A DNA stretch of 27,074 bases. It comes from Bacteroidales bacterium UBA5219. GTDB lineage: Bacteria > Bacteroidota > Bacteroidia > Bacteroidales > ML635J-15. Below the pieces are notes generated by a model. The model saw nothing but the letters and a program-made list of their open reading frames with translations. It did no database searches and was not told where the DNA came from. Of the stretch, positions 9,384-16,796 are shown in pieces. The stretch spans positions 1 through 27,074 of the forward strand of contig DHVB01000002.1 of NCBI GenBank assembly GCA_002412425.1. The letters are read 5' to 3'. How positions within the stretch are numbered: the first letter of the stretch is position 1; the number at the start of each line of letters is the position of its first letter. The position numbers and the translations under genes are program-made.

Positions 9384-10076
9384 ATGAATAAAACAATAAA
9401 AATAGCAGTTGATGGTCATTCTTCTTGCGGAAAAAGTACCTTAGCCAAAGATTTAGCAAAATATTTCGATTTTTTATATATCGACACTGGAGCAATGTAC
9501 AGAGCTGTTACTTTATTTGCAATAAGAAAAGGTGTTTTTAAAAATGATAAAGAAAATTATGAATTATTGCTTAAAAATTTATCCGAAATAAATATAGAAT
9601 TTAAACAAACTTCAAAAGATAAAACTGAAATTTATCTAAATGGCGAAAATGTAGAATACGAAATTCGCAATCTTGAAGTTTCTTCAAAAGTTAGTCCAAT
9701 AGCAACTGTGCCAGAAGTAAGAACACTATTGGTTGATTTACAAAGAAAAATGTCTGAAAACAAATCTGTAGTTATGGACGGCAGAGATATTGGAACTGTA
9801 GTTTTTCCAAATGCAGAAGTAAAACTTTTTGTAACTGCTGATGTGGAAACTCGTGCCAAACGCAGATTTGATGAATTAAAACAAAAAAACATAGATGTTG
9901 ATTATGAATCCATTTTTAAAAATATTACTGAACGCGATTTTATTGACCAAAACAGAGAAGTTTCGCCCTTAAAAATGGCTGAAGATGCAATATTAATAGA
10001 CAATTCCAAGTTAACCATTAAACAACAATTAGACTTAGCTGTTAAAATAATCAAAGAAAAAATCTATGAAAATTGA
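9384..10076 (+). CDS. cmk: Cytidylate kinase
   Basis: 230 residues, the usual length for bacterial CMP/dCMP kinase, which phosphorylates CMP and dCMP with ATP in pyrimidine nucleotide recycling. The P-loop is GHSSCGKS (residues 11-18), followed by IDTGAMYRAV; later VVMDGRDIGTVVFPNAEVKLFVTA and the R-x-KRR lid-type segment (ETRAKRRFDEL) match the family. It lies 12 bp after truA and overlaps ispH by 11 bp, so the three are almost certainly one operon with coupled translation. Confidence 0.95.
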   Translation: MNKTIKIAVDGHSSCGKSTLAKDLAKYFDFLYIDTGAMYRAVTLFAIRKGVFKNDKENYELLLKNLSEINIEFKQTSKDKTEIYLNGENVEYEIRNLEVSSKVSPIATVPEVRTLLVDLQRKMSENKSVVMDGRDIGTVVFPNAEVKLFVTADVETRAKRRFDELKQKNIDVDYESIFKNITERDFIDQNREVSPLKMAEDAILIDNSKLTIKQQLDLAVKIIKEKIYEN

Positions 10077-10923
10077 GATTGATAAACATGCTGGATTTTG
10101 CTTTGGAGTAACTAGAGCTATTAAAGAAGCTGAAGAAAATTCAAGTCTTGGAATTGCTTGCCTCGGACAAATTGTGCATAACGCAAAAGAAGAAAAAAGA
10201 CTAAATAAGCTAGGAATGAAGACTGTTACAAAAGAAGATTTTCCTTCACTAGCAGGCAAAACCATAATGATTCGCGCTCACGGCGAACCGCCAGAAACAT
10301 ATACAAAAGCAGAAAACTTAAATATTAAAATTATTGATGCTACTTGTCCTGTAGTTTTAAAATTACAACAACAAATCAAAGAAAAATATAATTTAGATAA
10401 AAACAGTATTATAGTAATTTATGGCAAAAAAGGACATGCTGAAGTAAATGGTTTAGTAGGACAAACAAATGGCGAAGCTATTGTTATTGGCTCAATAGAA
10501 GAAGCTAAAAATTTAGATGTTTCTAAAAACATTTATCTTTTTTCTCAAACCACATCTGATTATTTTAAATATCAAGAAATTTTAAATTTTTTAGAAAAAA
10601 AATCTAAAGTATTTCACGGCAATACTAAGCAATTTAAAGCATTCCAAACTATTTGCCCAAGTGTAAAAAACCGAATTCCTAAACTTAAAGATTTTTGCTT
10701 AAACCACGATATTATAATTTTTGTAAGCGATTCAAATAGCTCTAATGGCAAAATGCTTTTTGGTATATGTAAAGAAACAAACAAAAATAGTTTTTTTGTA
10801 ACCTCAACTAATGACATTGATAAATCTTGGTTTGCAAACGTAAAAACTGTAGGAATTAGCGGTGCAACATCTACACCATTTTGGTTAATGGAAAATATTA
10901 AAACCAAGATTAGTTCGCTTTAA
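10066..10923 (+). CDS. ispH: 4-hydroxy-3-methylbut-2-enyl diphosphate reductase
   Basis: 285 residues. IspH is the last enzyme of the MEP isoprenoid pathway, an iron-sulfur enzyme making IPP and DMAPP from HMBPP. The three cluster-binding cysteines are visible at C12 (GFCFGV), C94 (DATCP) and C197 (TICPS). Substrate-binding histidines H38 (IVHN), H72 (RAHGE) and H124 (KGHAEV) and the catalytic glutamate E126 are present, as are S225 and N227 in the SNSSNGK segment and the late ISGATSTP. The start overlaps the end of cmk by 11 bp. Presence of IspH implies that the organism uses the MEP route. Confidence 0.95.
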   Translation: MKIEIDKHAGFCFGVTRAIKEAEENSSLGIACLGQIVHNAKEEKRLNKLGMKTVTKEDFPSLAGKTIMIRAHGEPPETYTKAENLNIKIIDATCPVVLKLQQQIKEKYNLDKNSIIVIYGKKGHAEVNGLVGQTNGEAIVIGSIEEAKNLDVSKNIYLFSQTTSDYFKYQEILNFLEKKSKVFHGNTKQFKAFQTICPSVKNRIPKLKDFCLNHDIIIFVSDSNSSNGKMLFGICKETNKNSFFVTSTNDIDKSWFANVKTVGISGATSTPFWLMENIKTKISSL

Positions 10924-10937
10924 TAAAAATTAATTCT

Positions 10938-10945
10938 TAAATTTG
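10938..10945 (+). promoter_or_regulatory. -7 box for the DUF4197 lipoprotein gene
   Basis: TAAATTTG fits TAnnTTTG and lies 22 bp before the ATG at 10968. A clear -33 TTG at 19 bp is missing. Confidence 0.4.
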
Positions 10946-10967
10946 CATTATTCAAAATTTTAAAAAT

Positions 10968-11714
10968 ATGAAAAGAACAATAGCAATATTATCAATAGTG
11001 TTTTTACTTGCAAGTTGCGATGTGTTAACTGGAGTTTTAAACGAAACAGGTTCTGGTAGCACTACACCAAAACAACTCACACAAGCAGAAGTAGCAGAAG
11101 GGCTTAAAGAAGCTTTAAGTGTTGGAATAGGAAATGTTGTAAACGTGGTTTCAGCAACCAATGGCTTTTACAATAACGCTCAAATAAAAATTCATTTCCC
11201 AGAAGAAGCAATAAAAGTAAAAGAGTTTTGCATAGATGCTGGATTAAAAAATCAAGTTATTCAATTTGAAGAAAAGTTAAACCGTGCTGCCGAAGATGCT
11301 TCTAAAGGAGCAAAAGAAGTTTTTATAACATCAATCAAACAAATGACTATTACAGATGCTATATCAATTTTAAAAGGAAACGACCACGCAGCAACTGATT
11401 ATTTGAAACGCACTACTTCAAAACAACTTTACGACAAATTTTATCCTGTTGTTACTGCATCAACAAGTAAAATAATGTTAGCAAAATACTGGACACCTTT
11501 AGTTACTAAATACAATGCAGCAATGACTATTACTGGTGGTCAACAAGTTGATACCGACTTAAATGCTTATGTAACAAACAAGGCTTTGGACGGATTATTT
11601 TTAATGGTAGCTAAAGAAGAAAAAAACATAAGAATCGACCCTATTGCAAGAGTTACAGATATTTTAACCAAAGTTTTTGGAAGCGATTTGAATCCTTATA
11701 ATAAAAATAAATAA
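10968..11714 (+). CDS. DUF4197 family lipoprotein
   Basis: 248 residues with a lipoprotein signal peptide; the lipobox LLASC puts the lipidated cysteine at residue 17. The mature part matches my recollection of DUF4197: GLKEALSVGIGNVVNVVSATNGFYNNAQIKIHFP, then helical segments, NGD-like NDHAATDYLKRTTSKQLYDKFYPVV, and a C-terminal ALDGLFLMVAKEEKNIRIDP...DILTKVFG. The biochemical function of the family is not established. It should sit in a membrane facing the periplasm. The broken gene that follows starts about 17 bp later and was probably cotranscribed. Confidence 0.85.
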   Translation: MKRTIAILSIVFLLASCDVLTGVLNETGSGSTTPKQLTQAEVAEGLKEALSVGIGNVVNVVSATNGFYNNAQIKIHFPEEAIKVKEFCIDAGLKNQVIQFEEKLNRAAEDASKGAKEVFITSIKQMTITDAISILKGNDHAATDYLKRTTSKQLYDKFYPVVTASTSKIMLAKYWTPLVTKYNAAMTITGGQQVDTDLNAYVTNKALDGLFLMVAKEEKNIRIDPIARVTDILTKVFGSDLNPYNKNK

Positions 11715-11730
11715 CCAAAATTAATTTAAA

Positions 11731-13013
11731 ATAAAAAAACTAAATTTATTATCAGCATTTTTGTTAATTGCAGTAATGTTAACTGCAAGTATTCCACCTA
11801 GAACACCTTTTGTCGTTTTGCGAGTTGATGGCACAGACTATAAAGCAGGTTCTGAAATTAAAGTTCGCCAAGGTGAAAGAATTATTGTAGAAGCAGTACT
11901 TATGGGCGGAAAACGTGATTATTGTTCAAACCCCAACACTTACGCAAATGTAGGAAGAAACACAGTAGTCTTATCACAAGGCGAAAACGGAATGTCGTTT
12001 CAAATAAATCAGGCGATTGGAAATTAACAGAAGAAAAAGCAAATTTTAGCTCAGGCCCAGAAGTGAAAATTAAATCATTAGGCTCTGGCAATATGCAAAG
12101 AAAAGTCGAGCTTGAATTTACAAGAGGCTATTATTCAAAAGTATTTTTAAAAGTAAATTCTACTACAAAATGGCATTATACAAGAAAAACACCTGGTGGC
12201 AAAACAGAAGATAATGAAACCAATACAGGCTCAGCTACTTTTTATTTTTTAGTAGAAACAACTGACAGCGAATGGTATTCTTCAAACAATATCAAAGCAA
12301 CAGGTCAAGAAGATTTATCAGTTAGAAACAACTTAGACAGAATACAAAAATACTATGATGCTATTGAAAAGGCAATGTTAGAAAAAAATTGGAGCTCTGC
12401 CGAAACACAATGGGGTAACTTAAAAACCAGTTTAGGAGAACTTAAAACCAATATTGATAGAGCTAAACAAAAAAATGAAAATTACGAGTGTGAAATTACG
12501 CTTTATAATTTGCCGTCAACTTTATCAATGAAACATGTTGAAGACTTAAAAATAATGGCACAGTCGTGGAAAGATTGTTGGGAAATATGCTCTGAAAATG
12601 TTTTGACAATTAAAGATGACTTGCTAAGCAATAAAACAGTGTTTACAAATAATGTTATGAAGTCTATATTTAAAAACTACATTTCTTGGAGTGGACAATT
12701 ACCAACTTCTGCCTCAAGCATTTTAACACTTTACGACCCTAAAGGTATTTTTACAGCACTCGATTTACCAAACAATATTATAGAATGGTACACAGATGCT
12801 CAAAACGATGCATCAATACTTAAAAATCAAGTAAATAATATGAAACTTCTAAATCAATTACATGATTTTTATAAAGCAAAAATGGATAACTCAATAAACG
12901 AAAGAAGAGCTTTACTAAATATTTTACAAGACTTAAAACCTGCGATAGAACTTCATAATAAAATGGGACAGTATATTTCTGGAGTTAGTAGTGTAAAACT
13001 TGTGAAGAAGTAA
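11731..13013 (+). pseudogene. Secreted protein of unknown family, start codon and frame disrupted
   Basis: Two overlapping frames together make one plausible secreted protein of about 425 residues. The first frame reads KKLNLLSAFLLIAVMLTAS, an obvious signal peptide, but the expected ATG is ATA at 11731; only a TTG at 11761 inside the hydrophobic core is available. This frame continues sensibly (TPFVVLRVDGTDYKAGSEI) to NGMSFQI and then stops at 12027. The rest (SGDWKLTEEKANFSSGP onward, to 13013) is one frame away. Adding one A to the short A-run at 12006-12008 would give the smooth reading FQIKSGDWKL. The second half is charged and helical from about 12300 on. I recognise no family. It could be a decaying gene or reflect a sequencing error; a separate functional start in the second frame is less likely. 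Confidence 0.6.
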
Positions 13014-13043
13014 ATATAGATTAGATATATTCAAAAACTATTT

Positions 13044-13083
13044 AAAAAACCAACTAATTTATTGTTAATTAGTTGGTTTTTTT
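13044..13083 (+). terminator. Rho-independent terminator
   Basis: AACCAACTAATT (13048-13059) and AATTAGTTGGTT (13067-13078) are perfect 12-bp arms around a 7-nt loop, with A residues before and T residues after that can extend the stem. The T-run continues to 13083. It ends the transcript of the DUF4197/broken-gene pair, and its A-rich left side might also let it work on the other strand. Confidence 0.9.
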
Positions 13084-13115
13084 ATGCAATAAAATGCTTA
13101 GCATAAGACAAAAAA

Positions 13116-13228
13116 CATCAATGTTATGACATAAAAACCAAAATAAATATCAACGCATTGATATAATAAGTCACAAAATGTATCAATGTGTTGACATTAA
13201 TTTTAAAAAAAGTGTCAATTGAATGACA
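13116..13228. repeat. Array of four 16-bp palindromic sites with about 32-bp spacing
   Basis: CATCAATGTTATGACA (13116), TATCAACGCATTGATA (13148), TATCAATGTGTTGACA (13181) and TGTCAATTGAATGACA (13213) fit YRTCAA-N4-WTGAYA. Start-to-start distances are 32, 33 and 32 bp, close to three helical turns, so the sites face the same side of the DNA. The AT-rich gaps are 16-17 bp and not alike, except that both last copies are followed by TTAATTT. The array lies between the terminator and the 3' end of the minus-strand gene at 13240. The function is unknown: regularly spaced binding sites or small RNA hairpins are both possible. Confidence 0.7.
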
Positions 13229-13239
13229 TTAATTTGGTT

Positions 13240-13596
13240 TCACCTCACTTTTCTTTGTAAATCTTCAATTTGTCTTTTCTGATTATACAAATCTCTTTCC
13301 ATTTCGCCGAGTTTTCTTTCAAGGTTTGAAATAGTTCGTTTTAATTCATCTATTTCTCTTTGTTGTTCTGTGTTTGTCCTTTGTGTTGCGCTTAAATTAT
13401 CTGGTAAATTTCTGTAATCTCTTATTTCCATATCTGTTTTTTGAATATATCCTCTCGGGTCAATAAATAACAGATAATTTCCAGAAGAATAAGATACTCC
13501 TCCACTCATGCTTTCAATACGAGGATCTTTCAAAACTTGAGAAAAGACAATTGTCGCAAAAAACAAGAAAACTAATAATGTGTAAAATTTTTTCAT
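13240..13596 (-). CDS. Small secreted protein with C-terminal coiled coil
   Basis: 118 residues. The N-terminus MKKFYTLLVFLFFATIVFSQ is a Sec signal peptide with likely cleavage after SQ or just before it. A short beta-rich part (GGVSYSSGNYLLFIDPRGYI) is followed by an uninterrupted, strongly charged helix from about residue 72 (TNTEQQREIDELKRTISNLERKL...) with heptad spacing of I/L residues, so an oligomerising coiled coil is expected. No family was recognised. It starts 42 bp after the truncated GH26-like gene on the same strand and probably shares its transcript. Confidence 0.7.
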   Translation of the reverse strand: MKKFYTLLVFLFFATIVFSQVLKDPRIESMSGGVSYSSGNYLLFIDPRGYIQKTDMEIRDYRNLPDNLSATQRTNTEQQREIDELKRTISNLERKLGEMERDLYNQKRQIEDLQRKVR

Positions 13597-13638
13597 GGGA
13601 ATTTAATTTTTATTTAGAACTATATTTATTTCTCAACC

Positions 13639-14688
13639 CTACAACTCAGTTACTCCAAATTCTAATATTGCATAGGGTTTAAGAGTTGATACATTTTGCA
13701 TTTTTTTATATGCTTTATTTATTATTTCTTTAGGTTCAATATAATCATCTCCTCGCTGAAAAGGACCATATGTGCTTACACCTATCCAGTCGATATAATC
13801 ATCGCCAGGGTAATAATAAATTGGATTATTCCACCATTCTTCGGGGGCATCGTTTACATCAAAATGAAAAAACCATGTAATATTATCACAACCCTGCTGA
13901 TTACATAAGTCGATAATGTGCCTGTAAGAATCTCTAAATATTTCTGGACCATCTGGATAGTTTGGATCGCCATATTCATCACATGTGCCGCCTCCATAAT
14001 AATAGCCATTCCAAGAAAACCAAACACCATTTACTTCTGTTCCAAACTCAACTAATAAATTTGTACTACAATTTTTTGCTTCGTTTGCCCAAGCAATAAT
14101 TGCAGCATCATATCTCCCATTTAAAATATCTTTCATTTTATATTTAGGATCTTCTTGATTTTGCTCAAAAACACTTCTAAACATAAGACGAATAAATGGC
14201 GTTTTTCCTTTTTCTAAAATAATGTCTATTGAATTTTTAGGAAATACTAAACTATCCATCCAATTATTTGAAAAATATGCCCAAGCAATTTCTTTTTCTA
14301 CCAAGCTTTCAAAATCTTCAATTCGCTGACTTGTAACCTCATCTTCTGTTCCAGAAAAACAAGGAAATGAGGAATGATAAATTTTCCCCGATACTGGAAC
14401 AAGTTTTTTATTTACAAATGAACAACTAGAAATAAAAATATCATCACTTACCAATTCTTTATAAGTTTTTAACGAACGCTTAGAAGAATTAATTTTAAAA
14501 TAAGTGTTGTCAAAGTCTTCATGCCACCACGAAATTGCATAAATATTTGGATAATTGCCAGATTTTAATTCTGCAAAATAGTCTTTCAACCATTGTGACT
14601 TTGAATGACACAAATCATAGTTTTTCTCACAATTAGAAAAATAAACTACAATAAATAAAACAAATAAAACATATACAATCTTCTTCAT
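13639..14688 (-). CDS. GH26-like (beta-mannanase type) lipoprotein, C-terminally truncated
   Basis: 349 residues with an N-terminal hydrophobic signal and a candidate lipid cysteine C20 (YFSNC, a loose lipobox). The pattern fits glycoside hydrolase family 26: FGTEVNGVWFSWNG with the presumed acid/base E218, YIDWIGVSTYGPF (299-310), and PYAILEFGVTE with the presumed nucleophile E343. The usual histidine before the acid/base glutamate is a threonine here. The chain ends with TAG only six residues after E343, whereas GH26 catalytic domains normally go on for several tens of residues that complete the barrel. No continuation appears in other frames before the next gene 42 bp on. It may be inactive, a pseudo-enzyme or a decaying gene. 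GH26 hydrolyses mannans and related glucans. Confidence 0.65.
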   Translation of the reverse strand: MKKIVYVLFVLFIVVYFSNCEKNYDLCHSKSQWLKDYFAELKSGNYPNIYAISWWHEDFDNTYFKINSSKRSLKTYKELVSDDIFISSCSFVNKKLVPVSGKIYHSSFPCFSGTEDEVTSQRIEDFESLVEKEIAWAYFSNNWMDSLVFPKNSIDIILEKGKTPFIRLMFRSVFEQNQEDPKYKMKDILNGRYDAAIIAWANEAKNCSTNLLVEFGTEVNGVWFSWNGYYYGGGTCDEYGDPNYPDGPEIFRDSYRHIIDLCNQQGCDNITWFFHFDVNDAPEEWWNNPIYYYPGDDYIDWIGVSTYGPFQRGDDYIEPKEIINKAYKKMQNVSTLKPYAILEFGVTEL

Positions 14689-14765
14689 AACTAGTTTTTG
14701 TTCATTGTTACTTCAATAAAATAAATAATATGGTGCATTTTGTCTCATATTTTTTCAATATATAC

Positions 14766-14773
14766 CAAAAATA
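14766..14773 (-). promoter_or_regulatory. -7 box for the GH26-like gene
   Basis: On the minus strand the sequence reads TATTTTTG, fitting TAnnTTTG, 77 bp before the start codon at 14688. No TTG is found at 19 bp. Confidence 0.3.
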
Positions 14774-14830
14774 CAAAATTTGGGACATATGAATAATTTT
14801 TGTTAAGTAAGATTTTGTTGAGATTTAGCA

Positions 14831-15490
14831 TTATTGCTCAATTTTTATTATCTTGTCTATCCAACTATTAAATCGTGGTGATTTTGCTCTTATTTGTTCA
14901 ATACCTATTGCTTCTGCAAAATAATGCCCGTATAAGACTTTATTATAACCTTTTATTATTCGTTTTAATCTATGGCTTGGAGAGGTTTCTTTATTGTTGT
15001 TTATCATTTCTGGATTGTCATAGTCGTCAAAAGTTTTCTTTAATTCAGCTTTTCCAACCAATTCTGATTCAGGGACTTGATTGTAAAAAAGTTGAATATT
15101 GTTAAAAAGTAAACCCTCAAATTCGTGCAGTTGCAAGTATGGTATATATCTATGTCTAACGTTGTCTAAAACATCATCTTTCATTGCTTTTTCTAAAAAA
15201 TCCATTCTTGCATTTTTATCAACAATTCTTTCTCCCTCGTCCCATTTTGGAAAATTATATTTTTTTAACAATCCATAATAATCAATAAGAGTTGTAACAA
15301 TCACATTAGATTCTAACAAATAAGTTTCTATTTCTTTTTTCAGTACAGACCAACGAACAATTCCTCCTATAGATTTTTTAATCAAAGGTGCTTGAATAAA
15401 TATATCATGTTGTGCCAAATGAGGTGCTAAAACTTTTTGACAAAATTCTCGTTCCGTTTCTCCTTCACAAATAATTATTACTCGTTTCAT
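14831..15490 (-). CDS. DUF4276 family TOPRIM-like protein, partner of the ATPase
   Basis: 219 residues. The N-terminal IIICEGETEREFCQKVL carries the acidic EGxTE motif (E9, E11, E13) of TOPRIM-like nucleases; TLIDYYGLLKKYNFP (D70) and YLQLHEFEGLLF (H122-E125) are the other hallmarks of DUF4276. Proteins of this type usually sit beside an ABC-type ATPase, as here: the start overlaps the end of the ATPase gene by 4 bp, so the two are translationally coupled. By analogy to OLD nucleases and the PARIS defence pair (ATPase AriA plus TOPRIM AriB), it may be the nuclease effector of an anti-phage unit. The PARIS effector belongs to a different family (DUF4435), so the analogy is structural, not a direct identification. 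Confidence 0.8.
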   Translation of the reverse strand: MKRVIIICEGETEREFCQKVLAPHLAQHDIFIQAPLIKKSIGGIVRWSVLKKEIETYLLESNVIVTTLIDYYGLLKKYNFPKWDEGERIVDKNARMDFLEKAMKDDVLDNVRHRYIPYLQLHEFEGLLFNNIQLFYNQVPESELVGKAELKKTFDDYDNPEMINNNKETSPSHRLKRIIKGYNKVLYGHYFAEAIGIEQIRAKSPRFNSWIDKIIKIEQ

Positions 15491-16554
15491 AGCTTATAAT
15501 TAAGTTGTCCGCCTGTAATAATGTTTCGTTTCCACAAATCGTCAATAGTATAGTCTTCAAGCCATTGTTTTAGATTGCTACTACTTAATCGTGCAAATAC
15601 TGTTTGTCCATCTATTTGGTCAACTGTAATAATATCTTCGGGTAAAAAATGGCTAATTAAATCTGTTGATTGCGTTGCAACAATTACTTGGCAACCTCTA
15701 TCTGATACAGATTTTATCATTCCTGCTAATTTGGCTATTGCAGAAGGGTGTAGTCCCAGTTCGGGCTCGTCAATTATAATAGTATCTGGTAAATTTGGTT
15801 GTAAAAATAAAACAGACAATGCAATAAAACGCAAAGTTCCGTCAGAAAGGTCGTTTGCTCCAAAAACTACATCACTATATTTATCTGTCCATTGTAATCT
15901 TATGATATTTTCTTTGCTTGGAGCAAAATAAAAGTCCGAAAAATAAGGAGCTATAGATTGAATATTTTTAACAATTCTGTTGTACACAATTTTATTAGTT
16001 TCATAAATATGGTACATAAATGCAGCCAAGTTCATACCATCTTCATAAAAATAATAGATGTCATTTTCGATATTGCTGTGTTTTGAAAATGGAGAATTTA
16101 AACTTGTGTCATGGAAATGGTACTTTCTAAACCCATTCAAATATTTAATTACACATGGAGCATTATGGTTATCCGAAATTTTTATTTGTGCTTCAAAACC
16201 TGGCTTACTAATACTTTGAGAGTCGCCTTTATAAATTAAATTTTCATTCAAAAAAACAAAACCATCTGTTCCTGATTGTATTTTTGCAGAATAACCACTT
16301 TGTCCATTATCAAACTCCATTTTGAATGAAATAGTGTCTGTATTCTTTTTTCCTTTGTGCAATATTTTGTTGTCCCCGCCTTTTAAAGCGACGTATTCAT
16401 TAAGTTTTCTATTATATAGCCTGTTTAGGAAATCAAAAAATGATATAAAATTACTTTTTCCACTACCATTTGCACCAATCAATATGTTTATAGGGGCAAG
16501 ATCAATTCTTGTATTTTTTATTGATTTATAACCACTTATTTCAATATAATCCAT
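15487..16554 (-). CDS. ABC/SMC-type AAA ATPase (AAA_15/AAA_21 group)
   Basis: 355 residues. It opens with ISGYKSIKNTRIDLAPINILIGANGSGKSNF, the standard beginning of RecF/OLD-like ATPases, with Walker A GANGSGKS at 27-34. The ABC signature is LSDGT (236-240), Walker B is TIIIDEPELGLHP (D262, E263), and the switch motif is VATQST (292-297). The middle (about 45-225) is the family-specific insert. The protein has no TOPRIM domain of its own; that part is supplied by the following gene, overlapping by 4 bp. It is likely the sensor and motor of a two-protein defence unit, by comparison with OLD and PARIS ATPases; other roles are not excluded. Confidence 0.85.
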   Translation of the reverse strand: MDYIEISGYKSIKNTRIDLAPINILIGANGSGKSNFISFFDFLNRLYNRKLNEYVALKGGDNKILHKGKKNTDTISFKMEFDNGQSGYSAKIQSGTDGFVFLNENLIYKGDSQSISKPGFEAQIKISDNHNAPCVIKYLNGFRKYHFHDTSLNSPFSKHSNIENDIYYFYEDGMNLAAFMYHIYETNKIVYNRIVKNIQSIAPYFSDFYFAPSKENIIRLQWTDKYSDVVFGANDLSDGTLRFIALSVLFLQPNLPDTIIIDEPELGLHPSAIAKLAGMIKSVSDRGCQVIVATQSTDLISHFLPEDIITVDQIDGQTVFARLSSSNLKQWLEDYTIDDLWKRNIITGGQLNYKL

Positions 16555-16600
16555 TTCTCTTTTTTGTTTATTGATACAAATTAATTTTCCAAAATCAATA

Positions 16601-16608
16601 CAAAGATA
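16601..16608 (-). promoter_or_regulatory. -7 box for the ATPase-DUF4276 operon
   Basis: The minus strand reads TATCTTTG, a full match to TAnnTTTG, 46 bp before the ATPase start at 16554. There is no TTG at 19 bp upstream. Confidence 0.45.
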
Positions 16609-16713
16609 AAGTTTTTTAATTTATTAAGTGGTTTTTATAAAAATTTGTGTTTAATTTTGAATTTACTTTTTGACTTTGAAACCTATCGCGGATTTATTGT
16701 TGTTGGCATTATT

Positions 16714-16776
16714 CAAGCACTCGGATTACAACCGAAGTCCGTAGGACGAGCTCAGCGAAGCTAAATCCGAGCGGGC
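16714..16776. repeat. REP-like element related to the one at 1798-1900
   Basis: CAAGCACTCGGATTA (16714-16728) also occurs at 1870-1884, and the right end AAATCCGAGCG (16763-16773) equals the right arm there. CGAAGCTAAATCCG (16756-16769) is the exact reverse complement of 1798-1811. The two loci are thus rearranged members of one family. It is placed between the ATPase promoter and the 3' end of the transporter gene. Confidence 0.65.
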
Positions 16777-16796
16777 AAAAACAAAAACATTACACT

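Noticed and set aside
11998..12010. Programmed -1 frameshift joining the two frames of the secreted protein
   Set aside because: No X-XXY-YYZ heptamer is in the zero frame here, and the missing ATG start suggests decay or error instead.
13116..13228. Regularly spaced repeats as a possible CRISPR array
   Set aside because: The repeats are only 16 bp and differ from each other, the gaps are 16-17 bp and AT-rich, and no cas gene is near.
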